Source of the DNA: Crotophaga sulcirostris
Taxonomy: Eukaryota; Chordata; Aves; Cuculiformes; Crotophagidae
Assembly (NCBI GenBank): GCA_013397455.1
Contig: VYZB01000225.1
Location: forward strand, 218,845 to 282,844
Direction: 5' to 3'
Length of the DNA: 64,000 bases
Positions 24,511 to 36,900 of the stretch are shown here, piece by piece (positions within the stretch are counted from its first letter, which is position 1; each line of letters begins with the position of its first letter). The notes under the pieces were generated by a model, which was not told the DNA's origin, did not search any database, and saw nothing but the letters and a program-made list of their open reading frames with translations. The translations under genes were made by a program, and so were the position numbers.

Positions 24511-26053
24511 TGAAGTCCAGCTTTCATTTTTATTCTCTTGATTTGTGTTAAACTTTGAATAATGTGAACTTTGAAGAGAGAAAACAGTACCTCAAGAACC
24601 CTTACACGAATAGGATTTGTGAAACAATCTAGTACAGTTTCCTCGTTCTTTGACTCGTAAAATATCAGGAGATAGGTGTTGTACATGCCACATTTTTATT
24701 GCCTGCTCTTCATCAGTCAGTGGGTTGTACTGTGTATGGAGATGGAATTTCTTTGTAAAACTGTTTATTCGTATCAAGGGATATACATACTTTGCAGCTA
24801 AAGCCTTATATAAAGTTTTATCTCTCTGCCCACATTGTTACTATTGTAACTCTGCTTAGCAACTAAAAGTAAACCAAAAGGACAACAATTAAAAAACACT
24901 CAAAGCCCATCTTTACAATTGAGAGAAGAGCCTAATTTGCAAAGTTCAGATTTCAGTTTGGATCTGAAATTTTTATAAGTTCAGGGATCTGAGATTGGTT
25001 TTATACTTTTAAATGTGAAAAGTTGTCAGCTTGACCTGGTTCTGGTTTTGGGTGTTCTGTATATGGTATTTACAGACTGAGGCACAAGGCTGAAACACAA
25101 GTATTACCATACATAGTAATGAATTAAAAAAAGACAGTTATGATTGTCCTATTTTTTTGAATACCCAGCGAAGCTGTAGTATTTTACTGGGAGCTTATTC
25201 CAGATCAGTCTCCTTGGTTCCCTTCCTCCTCCAGCTGAACAAGTCGTTCCTCTGTCTCCTACAGTTTTTGAATCCTTCAAAATCCACTCTGTGAGGAGCT
25301 GGGGAGAGGTCATTTTTGGAAGAAGGCCTATACTTCTAGTCCATTTTAGTTCTCAACTTCATGACTTATGCTTAAAGTAACGAAGTATAAACTGGTTTTG
25401 TTGATTTTTCTGAAAATTTCTAAGGATAGGAAGGTGTGTAGAGTTAATATCACTGATGAAAATATCAGTACAAGTATTTCTTCAGCACTGCAGGGGAAAT
25501 GTACAGGGAGAGCATCTACAACCTCTTTTCTTGACTTTGCTTTTCTTTTCTAGACTTTACTGTTTTAGCCTGTAGCCTTTGAGCAGCAGAAGTACTTTAC
25601 TGCGAGAGCCGTGTTCTGGGGAGCGTGCCCAGTTTAGGTGTGTCTGTATCTCCTGGATGGCTCTTTAGGCAAAAAAAGGATACTGCAAATTATAAAGGTA
25701 TGACAAGGACTGCAACAGTGTGACAGTGACAAGGGGAGGGCTGAAATCTGGGTTTATTATGGTTGACTATTTATTCATAATGGAACAATGTTTATAAAAA
25801 AATAATAGCATCCCTGACAGTCAAGGACCACAATCTGTACTTATGGAAAATTAAAAGGTAAAAAAGGCAACATTGTAGCAAATGGAGAAGGAGTTCTTGA
25901 ACACTTTCACTAGTAGCGGCAATGAAACTAGTTACTGGAATAACTGCAGGCAAGGAGGGAAAAAAGGATGGTTAATTACTTTTGTTTTTCTTTCATTGTG
26001 GGGAGTTCAAACTTTGGGAGAACTGTGGCAACTACCTAGCATCATGTCAGGAA

Positions 26054-26061
26054 TGACGTCA
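26054..26061. promoter_or_regulatory. Full palindromic CRE (TGACGTCA)
   Basis: An exact 8-bp CREB/ATF consensus, followed within ten bases by TGACC. It lies in AT-rich intergenic DNA about 36 kb from NPTX2 and 7 kb from the BAIAP2L1 CpG segment. NPTX2 is known as an activity-induced gene, but one 8-mer in 64 kb is near chance expectation. Confidence 0.3.
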
Positions 26062-26599
26062 AAATGACCGAGTCAAATGGGCTGTGTAATTGGGAATTTA
26101 AAACTATGCATTGCTTACATTGATGAATAACTTTTCAGAGAAATGAACATTTTGTTATGGTGATTCATCAGCTAGCAGCTGGATATTTTTCCCAAAATAT
26201 TCAGAAATATTCATCTCAATAACTGCAGCCAACAATTTGTGCTGTTTGTTTAATGTTGATGGGTTAATGTAAAAATATGTAGTATTTTATTAGCTCTTAG
26301 TTTTAGACAATCGCATCTCTTCTTCAGTAGCAGCACAAAGTAGTTGAAAAAGGCGGACTGATGTGGATGGATTTCTGAGAGACTTTGATTTAGAAGCAGT
26401 TTAGAATTTATTGAGGTAGATCACAAAATTAAAATATATACTTTCTAATAATACTTAATCATCAGTTGAGTAACAAAATGATTTAAAGTGATGCAATAAG
26501 ATTTGCTATGATCAAAACAGTGACTTAATTACAGATTTGAGAATGGCAAGCTTCACATTATACTTAATACAAGGGCAAATACAATCACACACACATGTG

Positions 26600-27130
26600 G
26601 ATTCCTGGATCCGAGATCACAGAGGGATAGCTATGGCCAAAATTTCCTTCCTCTTGAGATTAGTGCAATATTCACATTCAAAGTGTTGGCATTCCCAGTG
26701 GCCAGTTGCTGAGTCGTGAGGAACCTGGCATTGCCCTGGATCTCTCCTGGAAAGGCATCCCAGCTCTGCTGCCCACAGCCCCCTGTGGTCCCCAGAGAGC
26801 TCACAGAGCCTCCTGGGATCGCTATTTGGAGGGCTGCAGACCACTGACTTTGGTCAGTATTTTTTTCCATTTTGGCCACAACTTGAGGGAGGTGATTCTG
26901 GGATTTTCCACCAGTTACACATGCCCAGGTGTCTGTCAGTCCCTTTCTCAGGCAATGGGGGTCCTTTCCCAGGCACAGGAGTTTTGAGTAGCTAAGGGAG
27001 TGCCTCAGTGCTCTGATTAATTGCATTTTTATTACAAAAGGTAAGGACACAGTGGGAATTCTTTCCCTCGATGTGCCTGATTTACCCTGGATTAGCAAAT
27101 GGCCCAAGGGGGAATTGCACCACCACAGAG
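26600..27130. other. GC-richer unidentified segment (possible old repeat)
   Basis: About 530 bases with base composition unlike the flanks. A 158-codon minus-strand frame (26631-27107) and a 93-codon plus-strand frame (26706-26987) are both open. Neither peptide shows a family I recognise. Composition and sharp edges suggest an old transposable element or LTR-derived piece rather than a gene, but no terminal repeats or target duplications were found. Confidence 0.35.
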
Positions 27131-30100
27131 ATAATGCCTAGGTAGGAATTCCACTTACATAGGAGGAATCCCTCAATAATGGCCAACTACCATAGCAGCT
27201 TAATGTAAATTTTCCTCCAGTGTCCAATCTGTTGAAATTCCTGAGCAAAACAAGAGCTGCAAACTTGTTTCTGCTTTTTAGTCTGAGCTCTCAGCACAGT
27301 CTGCCAAGAACGTGGGTAGCAGCATATGAATTAGGGCAACGCTGTAGCTTGAGATCTGTTTGATGTTAATGCTGGTCTGAGTCACACTGATCTAGATTTT
27401 ACCACAGCTGCCATGGAGTTTGAGGTCTGGAGATGGAGCTCCCTGGCTGCCACCCAGCCTGGAGTATCAGATGCAGCTGGGATTAGGTACACTTCAATTT
27501 CTGAGCTCCCTTCTCTTTGCCTATTTTGAGTCAGTATCTTATTCTGTTTCTTTAATTTTCAATTTTTCATGCCCCACCTACAGGTACTATTTACCAATAT
27601 AATAAAATGAAAATATTGTATAAAATAAACCACATACACACAAACTAACAGAAGTCCTCTTCCCCCTTTCCAGATCTCTAGTTATGTTCCCTTTCTCCTT
27701 GCTTTTCCTCCTCATTTTACAGCTCTTCCCTATCTCAATTTCTCTCTGCACTCATTGATTACAGATGTAATATTTCCCATATCAAATTCAGAGCTATAAA
27801 AATGCACCACAGTGCAGAAAATATTTTAGAGAGGGTCTTTTTTAGTTGAGTTACTGAGGTTATGTGTTGGAGAATAGTGACACATTGATTTATTTACCTG
27901 CAGGGAATTGTAAGTGAAGTTTCTTGTTTATGCCCTTTCGCTCTTTGTACTGTTTCATTCTCACTTGTTTCCTGGGATTGTAGTGACCATGCAGAAACGT
28001 ACTGTGACCTAAATAACTGAAATTCATTAGAACATGATTATCATGAAGCAAGAGGACTAGCAGATACATTTTGAATGAGAATGTAACACAGATAGGTAAC
28101 TGTCTTTTTTACAGACGTGTGAAAATTTGAATTGCATTTTATTAAGTTAAGGCAACGAGGTCTCCAGCATGACTGGTGTACCTGCTGTACATACAGGGAT
28201 GTGCAATAAGCTAGAAGCGGCATCCTTCTCACTACTTCCTCCTACTTTTATTGATTTAAGTGAGGCTCTTGGGTATCTGATCCTATCCTGATACCTGAGG
28301 ATTTATTCGTCTAACTCCCCACGCATCAGCATGATATTGTACCATTTATTCTCTAGAGAAAATAATTAAGCAAATTACCAATGCATAAAATGCCTACGTT
28401 AAAATACTTAAATATTCCATTTGATGCAGTTATATATAGCTTAATGTAATGAAATAAGTGCAGTATCCTCTTAGTCAGAATGCCTTGCATGGTATCCTCT
28501 TAGAATGCTTTGGCTTTCATCTCCGTTAAATGGAATACTAATTAACAGTTGACTCCAATTTTGTCAAGGTTGTTGTGTTGTTATATTCTTAAACAAGATC
28601 AGAAGGTGAAAAAGGACTAACCTGTATATAAATTAAAAGTAATCATCAGAGGTCAGTGCAATAGCATCATTACTCTCTATAAATGCACGCCGGGATTGCA
28701 GCTATAAATACCGTGCTGTCACACAGGGTGTCTAAAATGAGACAGGAATTTAATCTATTGACTGACTTGTAGCAGAAGTTGCTCCTAGGAAAGACAAGTC
28801 AGTTCAGCTTAAGCACATTTATTGCAAAGAAAGTGAGAATAATAACCAAACACAAGCAGTGATGAAGCAGGTAATCAAATTCAGTTTTTGTTGAAGGAAC
28901 CAGCATGAAAATGCACTTCCAGAAGAGCTGCGTGTAACTCAGCAGCTGGTGCGTGCACATGAAGTTCCCAGCATCCTGGACAAGAAAGCTATGCAGTAAC
29001 TGCCAGTTGTGTATAAGCTACTAACAGCTGGAAAAGCTAATTAGTTTTCTGATTGTCTTCTTTTTTTTTTCCCCTCAGAAAGTCTAATTAATTGAACTCA
29101 AACTTTTACATGAGAGATGGTTTAATTTTTTTGGGGAAAAAAACAGTCTTTTGAGTCCTGGTATTGCTTATATGTCATTTACTACAGTGAAACAAAATCG
29201 TTTGTGTTTGGATTTCTCCATATTTTTTAAAAGAAGACAAACACCTGAAATAAATATTTTCAAACATTTTATGTTACATCAAAATTTTTTTGCTGGATAC
29301 ATTTCTGTTTGGCTGGGAACAAAACTACCAGTTTCTGATTTCTTTTTTTTCTTAATTTTTGCCTTCTTGTCTTGTTTCACTATGGAAACAGGCATTTTAA
29401 CCCCTGAAATCTCTAGAGAAAATACAGCGGCAATTCTTTTTTATTGCAAAACATATATGTGTGTGTTTGTGTATTCTCATTATATCCAAATAAACCATCA
29501 CTGAACACAAAATCCACTTCAAGGACCACATTCGTCTTTATAATTCCTGCTATGTCCCTTTCCCTCTGTACTTCAACATTTGTGTAACGACTGTATTGAC
29601 TGGCAATTGCACACTGACTGCATATGACAGAGGGATGTGAAGAAGTTTAACTTCATTAACTGAAGTAATGAAACTCATCTTTCAGAATTAACTTCTCTTT
29701 GGGGCCTGGTAAGAAAATGCAACATGTACTGACTCTGCTTTTTGGTTTTGCTTGCTGGGAAGGAGCACAGATCATCAAAGCCTGCTGATCTATTGGCAGC
29801 ATTGCCTTCCTATAGTGATCATAAAGTCTATGTACACTAAGAATAAAAAGTATTGAAGCTAACAGTGTGGACATTTACTCCACTCCAACACCATACATTT
29901 TTATGCTTTTGTTCAGCGAGGAAAATGAAAATTAGATTAAACTATAGTATATTGTTGATTCACACTTCCTCTTTACCTAGTCTCCATATAACAGAGATTT
30001 TGAACAGATTCTATGCTACGACAGTTTCACAGCTCGAATCAATTTAGCAGATCTACACAAAGTGCGAGAAATTAATAAGTTTTGTTCATCTTTTAAATAG

Positions 30101-30890
30101 CTTTTGCGTCATTCTGTCTGTCCCCCTCCACAATGCTTTTCTCACCCTGGTGCAAATGACGGGCTTTAGGTCAGAGAAGCCTAATGCTAATTAACATTTC
30201 TGGTCATAGAGGGATGTGCAAATGTTGGAAGAAAATTGATATGCCAGTGTTGATCTAAAATGTAGAAAGTAGTGATGCATTGCTGAGGTATCTTTCATCT
30301 GAATAAAAAGAAACACTTCTGATTTTATCTAGAAATGAAATAGATAGTCCTTCTGCCACTTGGAATCACAGTTTAAAACTAGTACGCTACTTGGATATTT
30401 GTGTAAAATATGAATATTATTTGTGTAAGATGAGATGTGCTAGCATTTTTGGACTATAAATTGAAAACACTGAAAAATATTGCAATATAACAAAAATACA
30501 TTGTGATAATATATGTTATTTCTTGTGGTTTGCCAAAGCTGACTATTCATTGTTTGTTTAACGAGGGATTTAATCTCTGAGCCTACTTAACTTTTTTTTG
30601 CAGATTGTTCTGATCTGGCAAAGACAGACTTGAAATATAGCTCTTAGTTGTGGTCACCTAGAGCCTTTCTTCAGGACACTGCTTTGTCTCGCTGTCTTGT
30701 CTTGCTGTTTTGTCCAGGATATGGAATTTGCCTGCTGTACTCTCTCAATCAGTGGCCCTGAGGTACACATTCCCAGTGTTGTGACAGGAAAGCAGGAGAA
30801 AGGGGCCCAGGTCTACAGCTGGTTAGAAAATCACGTTCACTGTAACCTGCTTACATCTCTTGTTCTTATTTTTCTGTCTTTTTACAATAA

Positions 30891-30933
30891 AGTATAAACA
30901 TATGTGTAAGTATAAACATTTGTGTAAGTATTA
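30891..30933. repeat. 18-bp tandem repeat, about 2.4 copies
   Basis: The unit AGTATAAACATATGTGTA is followed by AGTATAAACATTTGTGTA, differing at one base, then a partial AGTATTA. It looks like a recent local duplication. Confidence 0.8.
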
Positions 30934-33900
30934 GCATGATGTAGACAAAAATGCGTAGGTGGCTTTTGAGGGTGAGACAGCATCTTCTAGACTGCAGGAA
31001 AATAACATAGTAAATATTTACTGTGTGTTTTATTTCTAGAAGGTACTGTATTGAGATGGTCCGATCCCACCTCAGTGCCGTACTCTTTCCCACTAGTTTG
31101 CTCAAGGTGGCTTCCTTCTCAGAGCTTTACTCAGGCTCTGGATTGCTTTTTGGAAGTGACAAGGCACTGGAACTTGGGTGTCGCTTAATCTACCTCAATA
31201 TACTCACTGTAATAATACATTATCTTTTATTTCTTTGGGAACTGCTGCTGCTTTTTCCTGCCCTATTTCTCGTTAATGCATTAAACCTCTTCTTCACATG
31301 CTTTGTGGAGCTGTTGTATTAATAGCATTCTAGTGGTGTAAATTCAAGGGAGTTTGGTTTGGGGAAAAGTTTGCAAAATGAAGCTGTAGATTGTTGGGAA
31401 GCATTTAAACTCAGACCAGTGCTGCAGGTTTCCTGTGGAGAAACTGTTATTTTCTTTATGACGGATTTTTAAGAACTCCAAGGGGCACATTTCTCTACAG
31501 GTATCTATGTTCTTTACAGTAAGCCCAAGTATTGGTATTGACCTTGAGTATTTTCAAGAAAGGAGAGCAGGGGAGGCAAATAAATGCAATTTCAGCCCCC
31601 ATTTACCAGCTGTCTTCGAGTCTCACATCCTCACATCTCTGAGGAACCCTAGTCTTCAAATAATATGAAGTCTAGATATGACATTTATTTTGAATGTGTT
31701 ATGAAATGACAGTTAATGCATTTCAGTTATTCAGGAATATAATGTCAGAGCCAAAAAAGATTTTATGCTGAGTAAATTTAGCTATAGTGTAGGCTCCCCT
31801 GTCTAAAATCATGATCTTAAAACATTCCGAGGCCTCAACTTCAGGACACCTGCAGTTACAGTTCTTTTGGTCAGAAGTGTGCCCCTATCCATGAAAAATA
31901 TTTGAGATTGATTATGACTGAGCATAAGGATGAGATGAACTAGAATGTAATATTTTAGTGGTTCATAAAGTCTGGTGTGAGTGGTCAGCTGCCTACTGAA
32001 GAAGTAATAGTCTGCTGCATGTGTTTGTGGATTCTGACATCATTGACGTTTTCTCTGATGCTTTATCAATCCCTGCCTACTGTGTAAAAGTCTTGGAGAG
32101 GACTACTTCTTCCTACAGCTCTTCAGCAGTCTTCGATTCGTCCTTGCAGTTCGTATTCAGTGTGAAATATTCCCTTTCAGTATTCATTTATACTTGAGCT
32201 CCAGTGAGACTGCTCACCTTGTCAAATGCCTAACTCCTGTTAATTTGAAAAATTCTGTATTTTAGAGAGAGGACATTGATCACTTGAGTTCTGTGTTAAT
32301 AATAACTATTCCCAAATCATCATGGATAAAGGATGTCCCTTTTTTTTCATTGCTGCCAAGAGAAGTATGCTTAGTCACTCAGTTAATCTTGACTGTAGTT
32401 CCAGAGCCTTATAATGAATAAGTTCAGTCTCTATTTTTGGTTGTCTCTGGATATTTTACAAAATTGGGAACCGTTGTCAAAGTAATGATTTGATGCCATC
32501 TTAAATGACATTGTTTGCCTTTTCACATAATTTTGATGGAATTCTTTGCTTTTGTACTTTGTTTCACCAGTACAGCTAAATCTGTCATTCAGTCCCAAAT
32601 AATACATGACCAGCTTGCTTTGCAGCACAGAGGATTAATATAGACTGCTTATTGTTATATGTTTTAATACTATCTGGGGGAAAAAAGGTTTCCTCTCTAT
32701 CTGTTTTCAGAAGCATTAAAATGTTTTACAATTTCAATCTTAATATATAATCTTCAATAACTCTCTTGTAAAATTATGGAAGCAATAAATCCTTTCTATC
32801 TTTAATTGAAATCCTTTGGTATCACTCTTCCGGGCGGTCTGTGTTGTGCAGTTATTTGCACCTAATCAGTAGGAAACGTATGTTCTTGTGGTTTCTGCAG
32901 TCTTTGTCCTTCAGCATTGTGAATCTCATGACCCACAAATGTTTTCCATGTTGTGTGGTCCCTGTTTATACCCTTTTTATTTGCTGCATAGAGCTCATGT
33001 TATTACACATCCTTTTTGTCATTAGGCTCTATGGAAATATTTTTTCTGTCTGTTCAAATCATGAAGGTCAAACGAGTCTTACAGTCAGTTCCTCTCCTTG
33101 CTATCTCTAGTGTCTAGTTCTAGTTCTGTGCAAATTAAACCAGCATCACTACTGAAGGCCATGGCCCTGCATTAGCTTCTTGTTCTGGTTGTGCAACCAC
33201 ACCTTCTCCCCTCTCCCTCCCTGGTGGAAGCTTGTTCAGGTAGTAAACAGGATCAGGGAGCAGACTCAGCTCATTAGTTGTAATCTGTTGTGTGGCTGTG
33301 TTTTACTGCTACAGCCATTTGTGTCACCTCAAAGGGAGATTAGGGGCACAGGTATGAATGAGTACCTGGGACTGGGAGGTGCTGCCTCTTGCCATCAGCA
33401 TTGCAGTTTGAAATTGTCCATGCATTTGTAAGACTGGCCAGTGAGCTGATGTTCTCCAAGGAGGCTGCAGAAGCAGCCAGAGCCTGGTAGAGTGTTTGTG
33501 CCAATGGTTGCACATTCATCTTCCCAATGCACTGCTTCCCCACAGGTGGTCCTCCACGTACACAGTCTCTGGCTGTGGGTCAAGGTGTTGCCTATTCAGA
33601 CAGATTCGGAGCTTTTCTATATTATTGCCAGTTGAACGTGTCTAGAAAAAATATGTGGCTTTCCCCGAGTTTCTGAGGGGTTTTTTAGATTTAAGAATTG
33701 TTCAACATTTGTACCCAAATTTTTTTGCCACTGGCAAGAGCTGTCTGAAAGCATCAGGCTTAGGAAGTTTCTCTTTCATCTTTGTTTTTTTATGAATGAA
33801 GATAGGGCTGCCGTAAAAAGATACAGCATGTGCATGATATCCTGCTATGGAGCCATTATGGCAATACAGTATAGGCAGAGGGAAGGAATTTCTTTCCCTT

Positions 33901-36900
33901 TGCAGTCTGTTTCAGTTTGGTTTTTTTAGGTAGCACAGAAAAGTAGCTCTGTTCATAACCAAAACAATGTATGTAGCAACCTTGTCTATACAGTAATTGT
34001 AATTTTGTATGTTGCATATAAACAATAACTTTGCTATTCACATGCAGCTTACTCTTTGCAAGTTTTTTTCATGTAAAAAAAACCACCCAAGCCCTCCTGC
34101 TAGAATATTGTAAGAAATGTAAGTATGGTAAAGTACCCAGTAACTGGGATGGATATGACTGCACTGAGAAAAAGATGCCGTGTTCATTTGGGAATTACCC
34201 TGCTTATATTGTTGTTAAGTCTCTGAACACGTCCATGGTGAAATATAGACTTACATTTACAGAACTCTGAACAGTGTCTAACTGAGTTTCAGACTTATGT
34301 AGTTAATAAAAGAGCCAATTCTCTTCAGACAGCCTTGAATTCTTATTAAATGTATAAGTTTCATTTCAGGCAGCAAGTTTCTACATACTGGAAGCCTAAG
34401 GCTAAAGAAAAAAAAAGAAAAGGGAACTTCTACGTGTTTGAAAGTGTAGTGCAGAAAGGAAAATTTATTTTTCTGCTGCCAGGGCTTTAACTAACTTAGT
34501 TGTAAGGTGGTGTTTTCCCCCTTTAAGAAGGGCAGGTAAGTAATACAACTTGAGGAAAACATAATTTTATTTCTTGTGCTTGCAAGTAGTTAATGGACTT
34601 TTAATTAGAAAAAGCATTGAAGGAGGGAAAGCAACTGCTGTTTCCTAATAAAAAAATTTCTATGTACTGCACAAAGAGCAGTAGAAATCCACCTGAGAAT
34701 TTTCACTAGAATTAATGGGGACTAGTTGTAGAAATGATAATTACTGTAAGGAATGAATAAACATGGTCTGAATTATTAAAGCCTTACAGTAGTACTATGT
34801 GGTAAGTGCAGAAACTTCTTGTTTCTTTCACAGCCTGCAAACTAAGGTGAAGAGAAGTCAATGACTTGAATATAGCATAGTTTTTGTGCTACAGCAAGGT
34901 AGTGAATCCAGATTATTAATTCTTGACAGTATCTTCCATCCCGCTTAGAAAACAGCTTTTTTTAATGCATGGAAGCAGTAAAATCATTGACATATTTGTG
35001 ATAAAAGTCCATGTAACCAACATAATTTTATTTCAAAAGTAGAACTGAATCAAGTAACACAACATAATAAAACCTGCATTTCTAAGTGGGATGCTCTTCA
35101 CAGCAATACCAGCATACTTGTAAAACTTACTAAAATCACATTTTTTTCTTTAGCTTGATTCAGGCAGTGTATCACTGAATAAATGAACTACTGCTGTGGG
35201 CTTTGCCGTTCAATTTAATCGCTTCCATATCCAGACAAAGTGGCTCTCCTGAATTCTGCGTTGTTTTCCTTTGCCTAACGGAAGGCTAATAATGCTTCCT
35301 TATGGAGGCAGTTCCATATAGGAGAAGGTAGGAGGGCATGTAGAAATGGATGTTTTAAAACTGCTTGGCTTACCAGCTGATGGGTGGTAGAAGTGACAGC
35401 AAATTTCACATCAAATAAGTAGGAAATATATACATACCACTGGCACTTCTGTCTGAGGCTGAACACTTCTGGGTGCCCAACACAACAGTAATTCTTAAAG
35501 CAGCTGCTGCTGTGACTAAACACACGTGAGAGTATTTATCTATTATAGAATGCAGAGCTTCAAAGTATTTTTGACCCATATCACTGGCAGATGGTACCAC
35601 AGTTTAAATGAGAGCAGCAGAATCATTGTTCTGATACAGACTTTACAGATAACAGTAGCAGAAGTAAAACTCATGAAAGGTGCAGAGCCTTATGGAGTGA
35701 TTTACAGAGAAACTGGATGTGACAACGCTAGTCAGTCTAAAAAAAAAATAACAACCCACAAGTTAAAACAGTGGAACAGCTTTTCCTTGAAGTGTAATGA
35801 TGAAGACAAACAGATGAATGTAGGAGGAATAAAATAAATCAGCTGTTAACACCCTCTTTGAAAGCACTTTTAAAAGAGAAATAAATTACTTTTTAGGGCT
35901 TTTTAGAAATACTTTAAACTTCTCATCCTTTTAAAGACAAAATTAAAGTATTTCTTGATTCTGTACGTATTAAAAAATGAAGTGTTGCTGAATTCCGTGA
36001 GCACTTTCACATCATAAAAAGTGTTATGTAAAAATGACAACTGTGAGTTGTGAGAACAGATATCCTTCAACCCTATTTTTAACAAGTGCAATAGGATGAC
36101 TTAACTGCCATCAGCTCTCACGACTTTGGCCTCCAGTCCAAATCCATGTCATGCAAAATTCTAGGGAGGAGATGGATTTCATGCTGGGAAGAGAAAATTA
36201 AGAAATTTGGGTCAGAGAGTGTTTCAAGTTTGGTAGTTTTGTGCCAAAACCTATCTGTAACTTTCTGCCTAGACTTAAATCAACAGCAGCATCTGTAATT
36301 GGACTTCCAAGCAAAAAAGAGCACAGCATAAATGGTCCTGATGTAAGATGCTCAATAATTTCAGTTCACCATAGCAAATGATCTCATAATCTTTTCCAAA
36401 CTCTTAATGGGATGTTTCTGACCTTATCTCCTCCCTATTTCTACAAAAAATACTATTCTTTTTGGTTCTGATTGAGTTACAAACCTGATTTCCTGAGTGT
36501 TAAGCAATTGCAGGAAGCTTGAAGTTTTTTTAGAGGGTTTGTATTTCTGTGAAGACACTCTATGTGGTCTTCAAAATTATAATAGTGGAATCAAAATTAA
36601 TGGTCTAAACTCTAGTTCTGAAGAAATGTAGAACAAATAAAGTAACTAGAGGGACTCAAAGCAGAATCAAGACTTCCCCAAAGTTCGGAAAGTGCACGTT
36701 GCTAAAACCTTGTTTACTTCAGGTGTGACAAGAGTGCATTTTTAGTTGTGTAATAGAAAATGTTACATTATATTTTATTAAACAAACCAGTGAACACTGA
36801 GTAGAGAATGGTAATCTGCATTTTTGTTCTGTCTTCTAATGTCACAGGTTGATAATTACTTTGCAACAACCACCAAATCATTTAAGAAGTGGAGTATTTT

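Noticed and set aside
24119..24541. 140-codon plus-strand frame as a host gene
   Set aside because: The sequence matches CR1 ORF2 endonuclease blocks with frame breaks. It is a dead LINE fragment.
28700..28740. TATAAATA followed by GTGTCTAAAATGAGACAG as a promoter or DNA-transposon end
   Set aside because: No matching terminal inverted repeat, transcript or coding exon could be tied to it. A TATA-like string is common in AT-rich DNA.
33324..33583. Three overlapping minus-strand frames near 33.4 kb
   Set aside because: Short, mutually overlapping and without recognisable motif, splice pair or conservation evidence.
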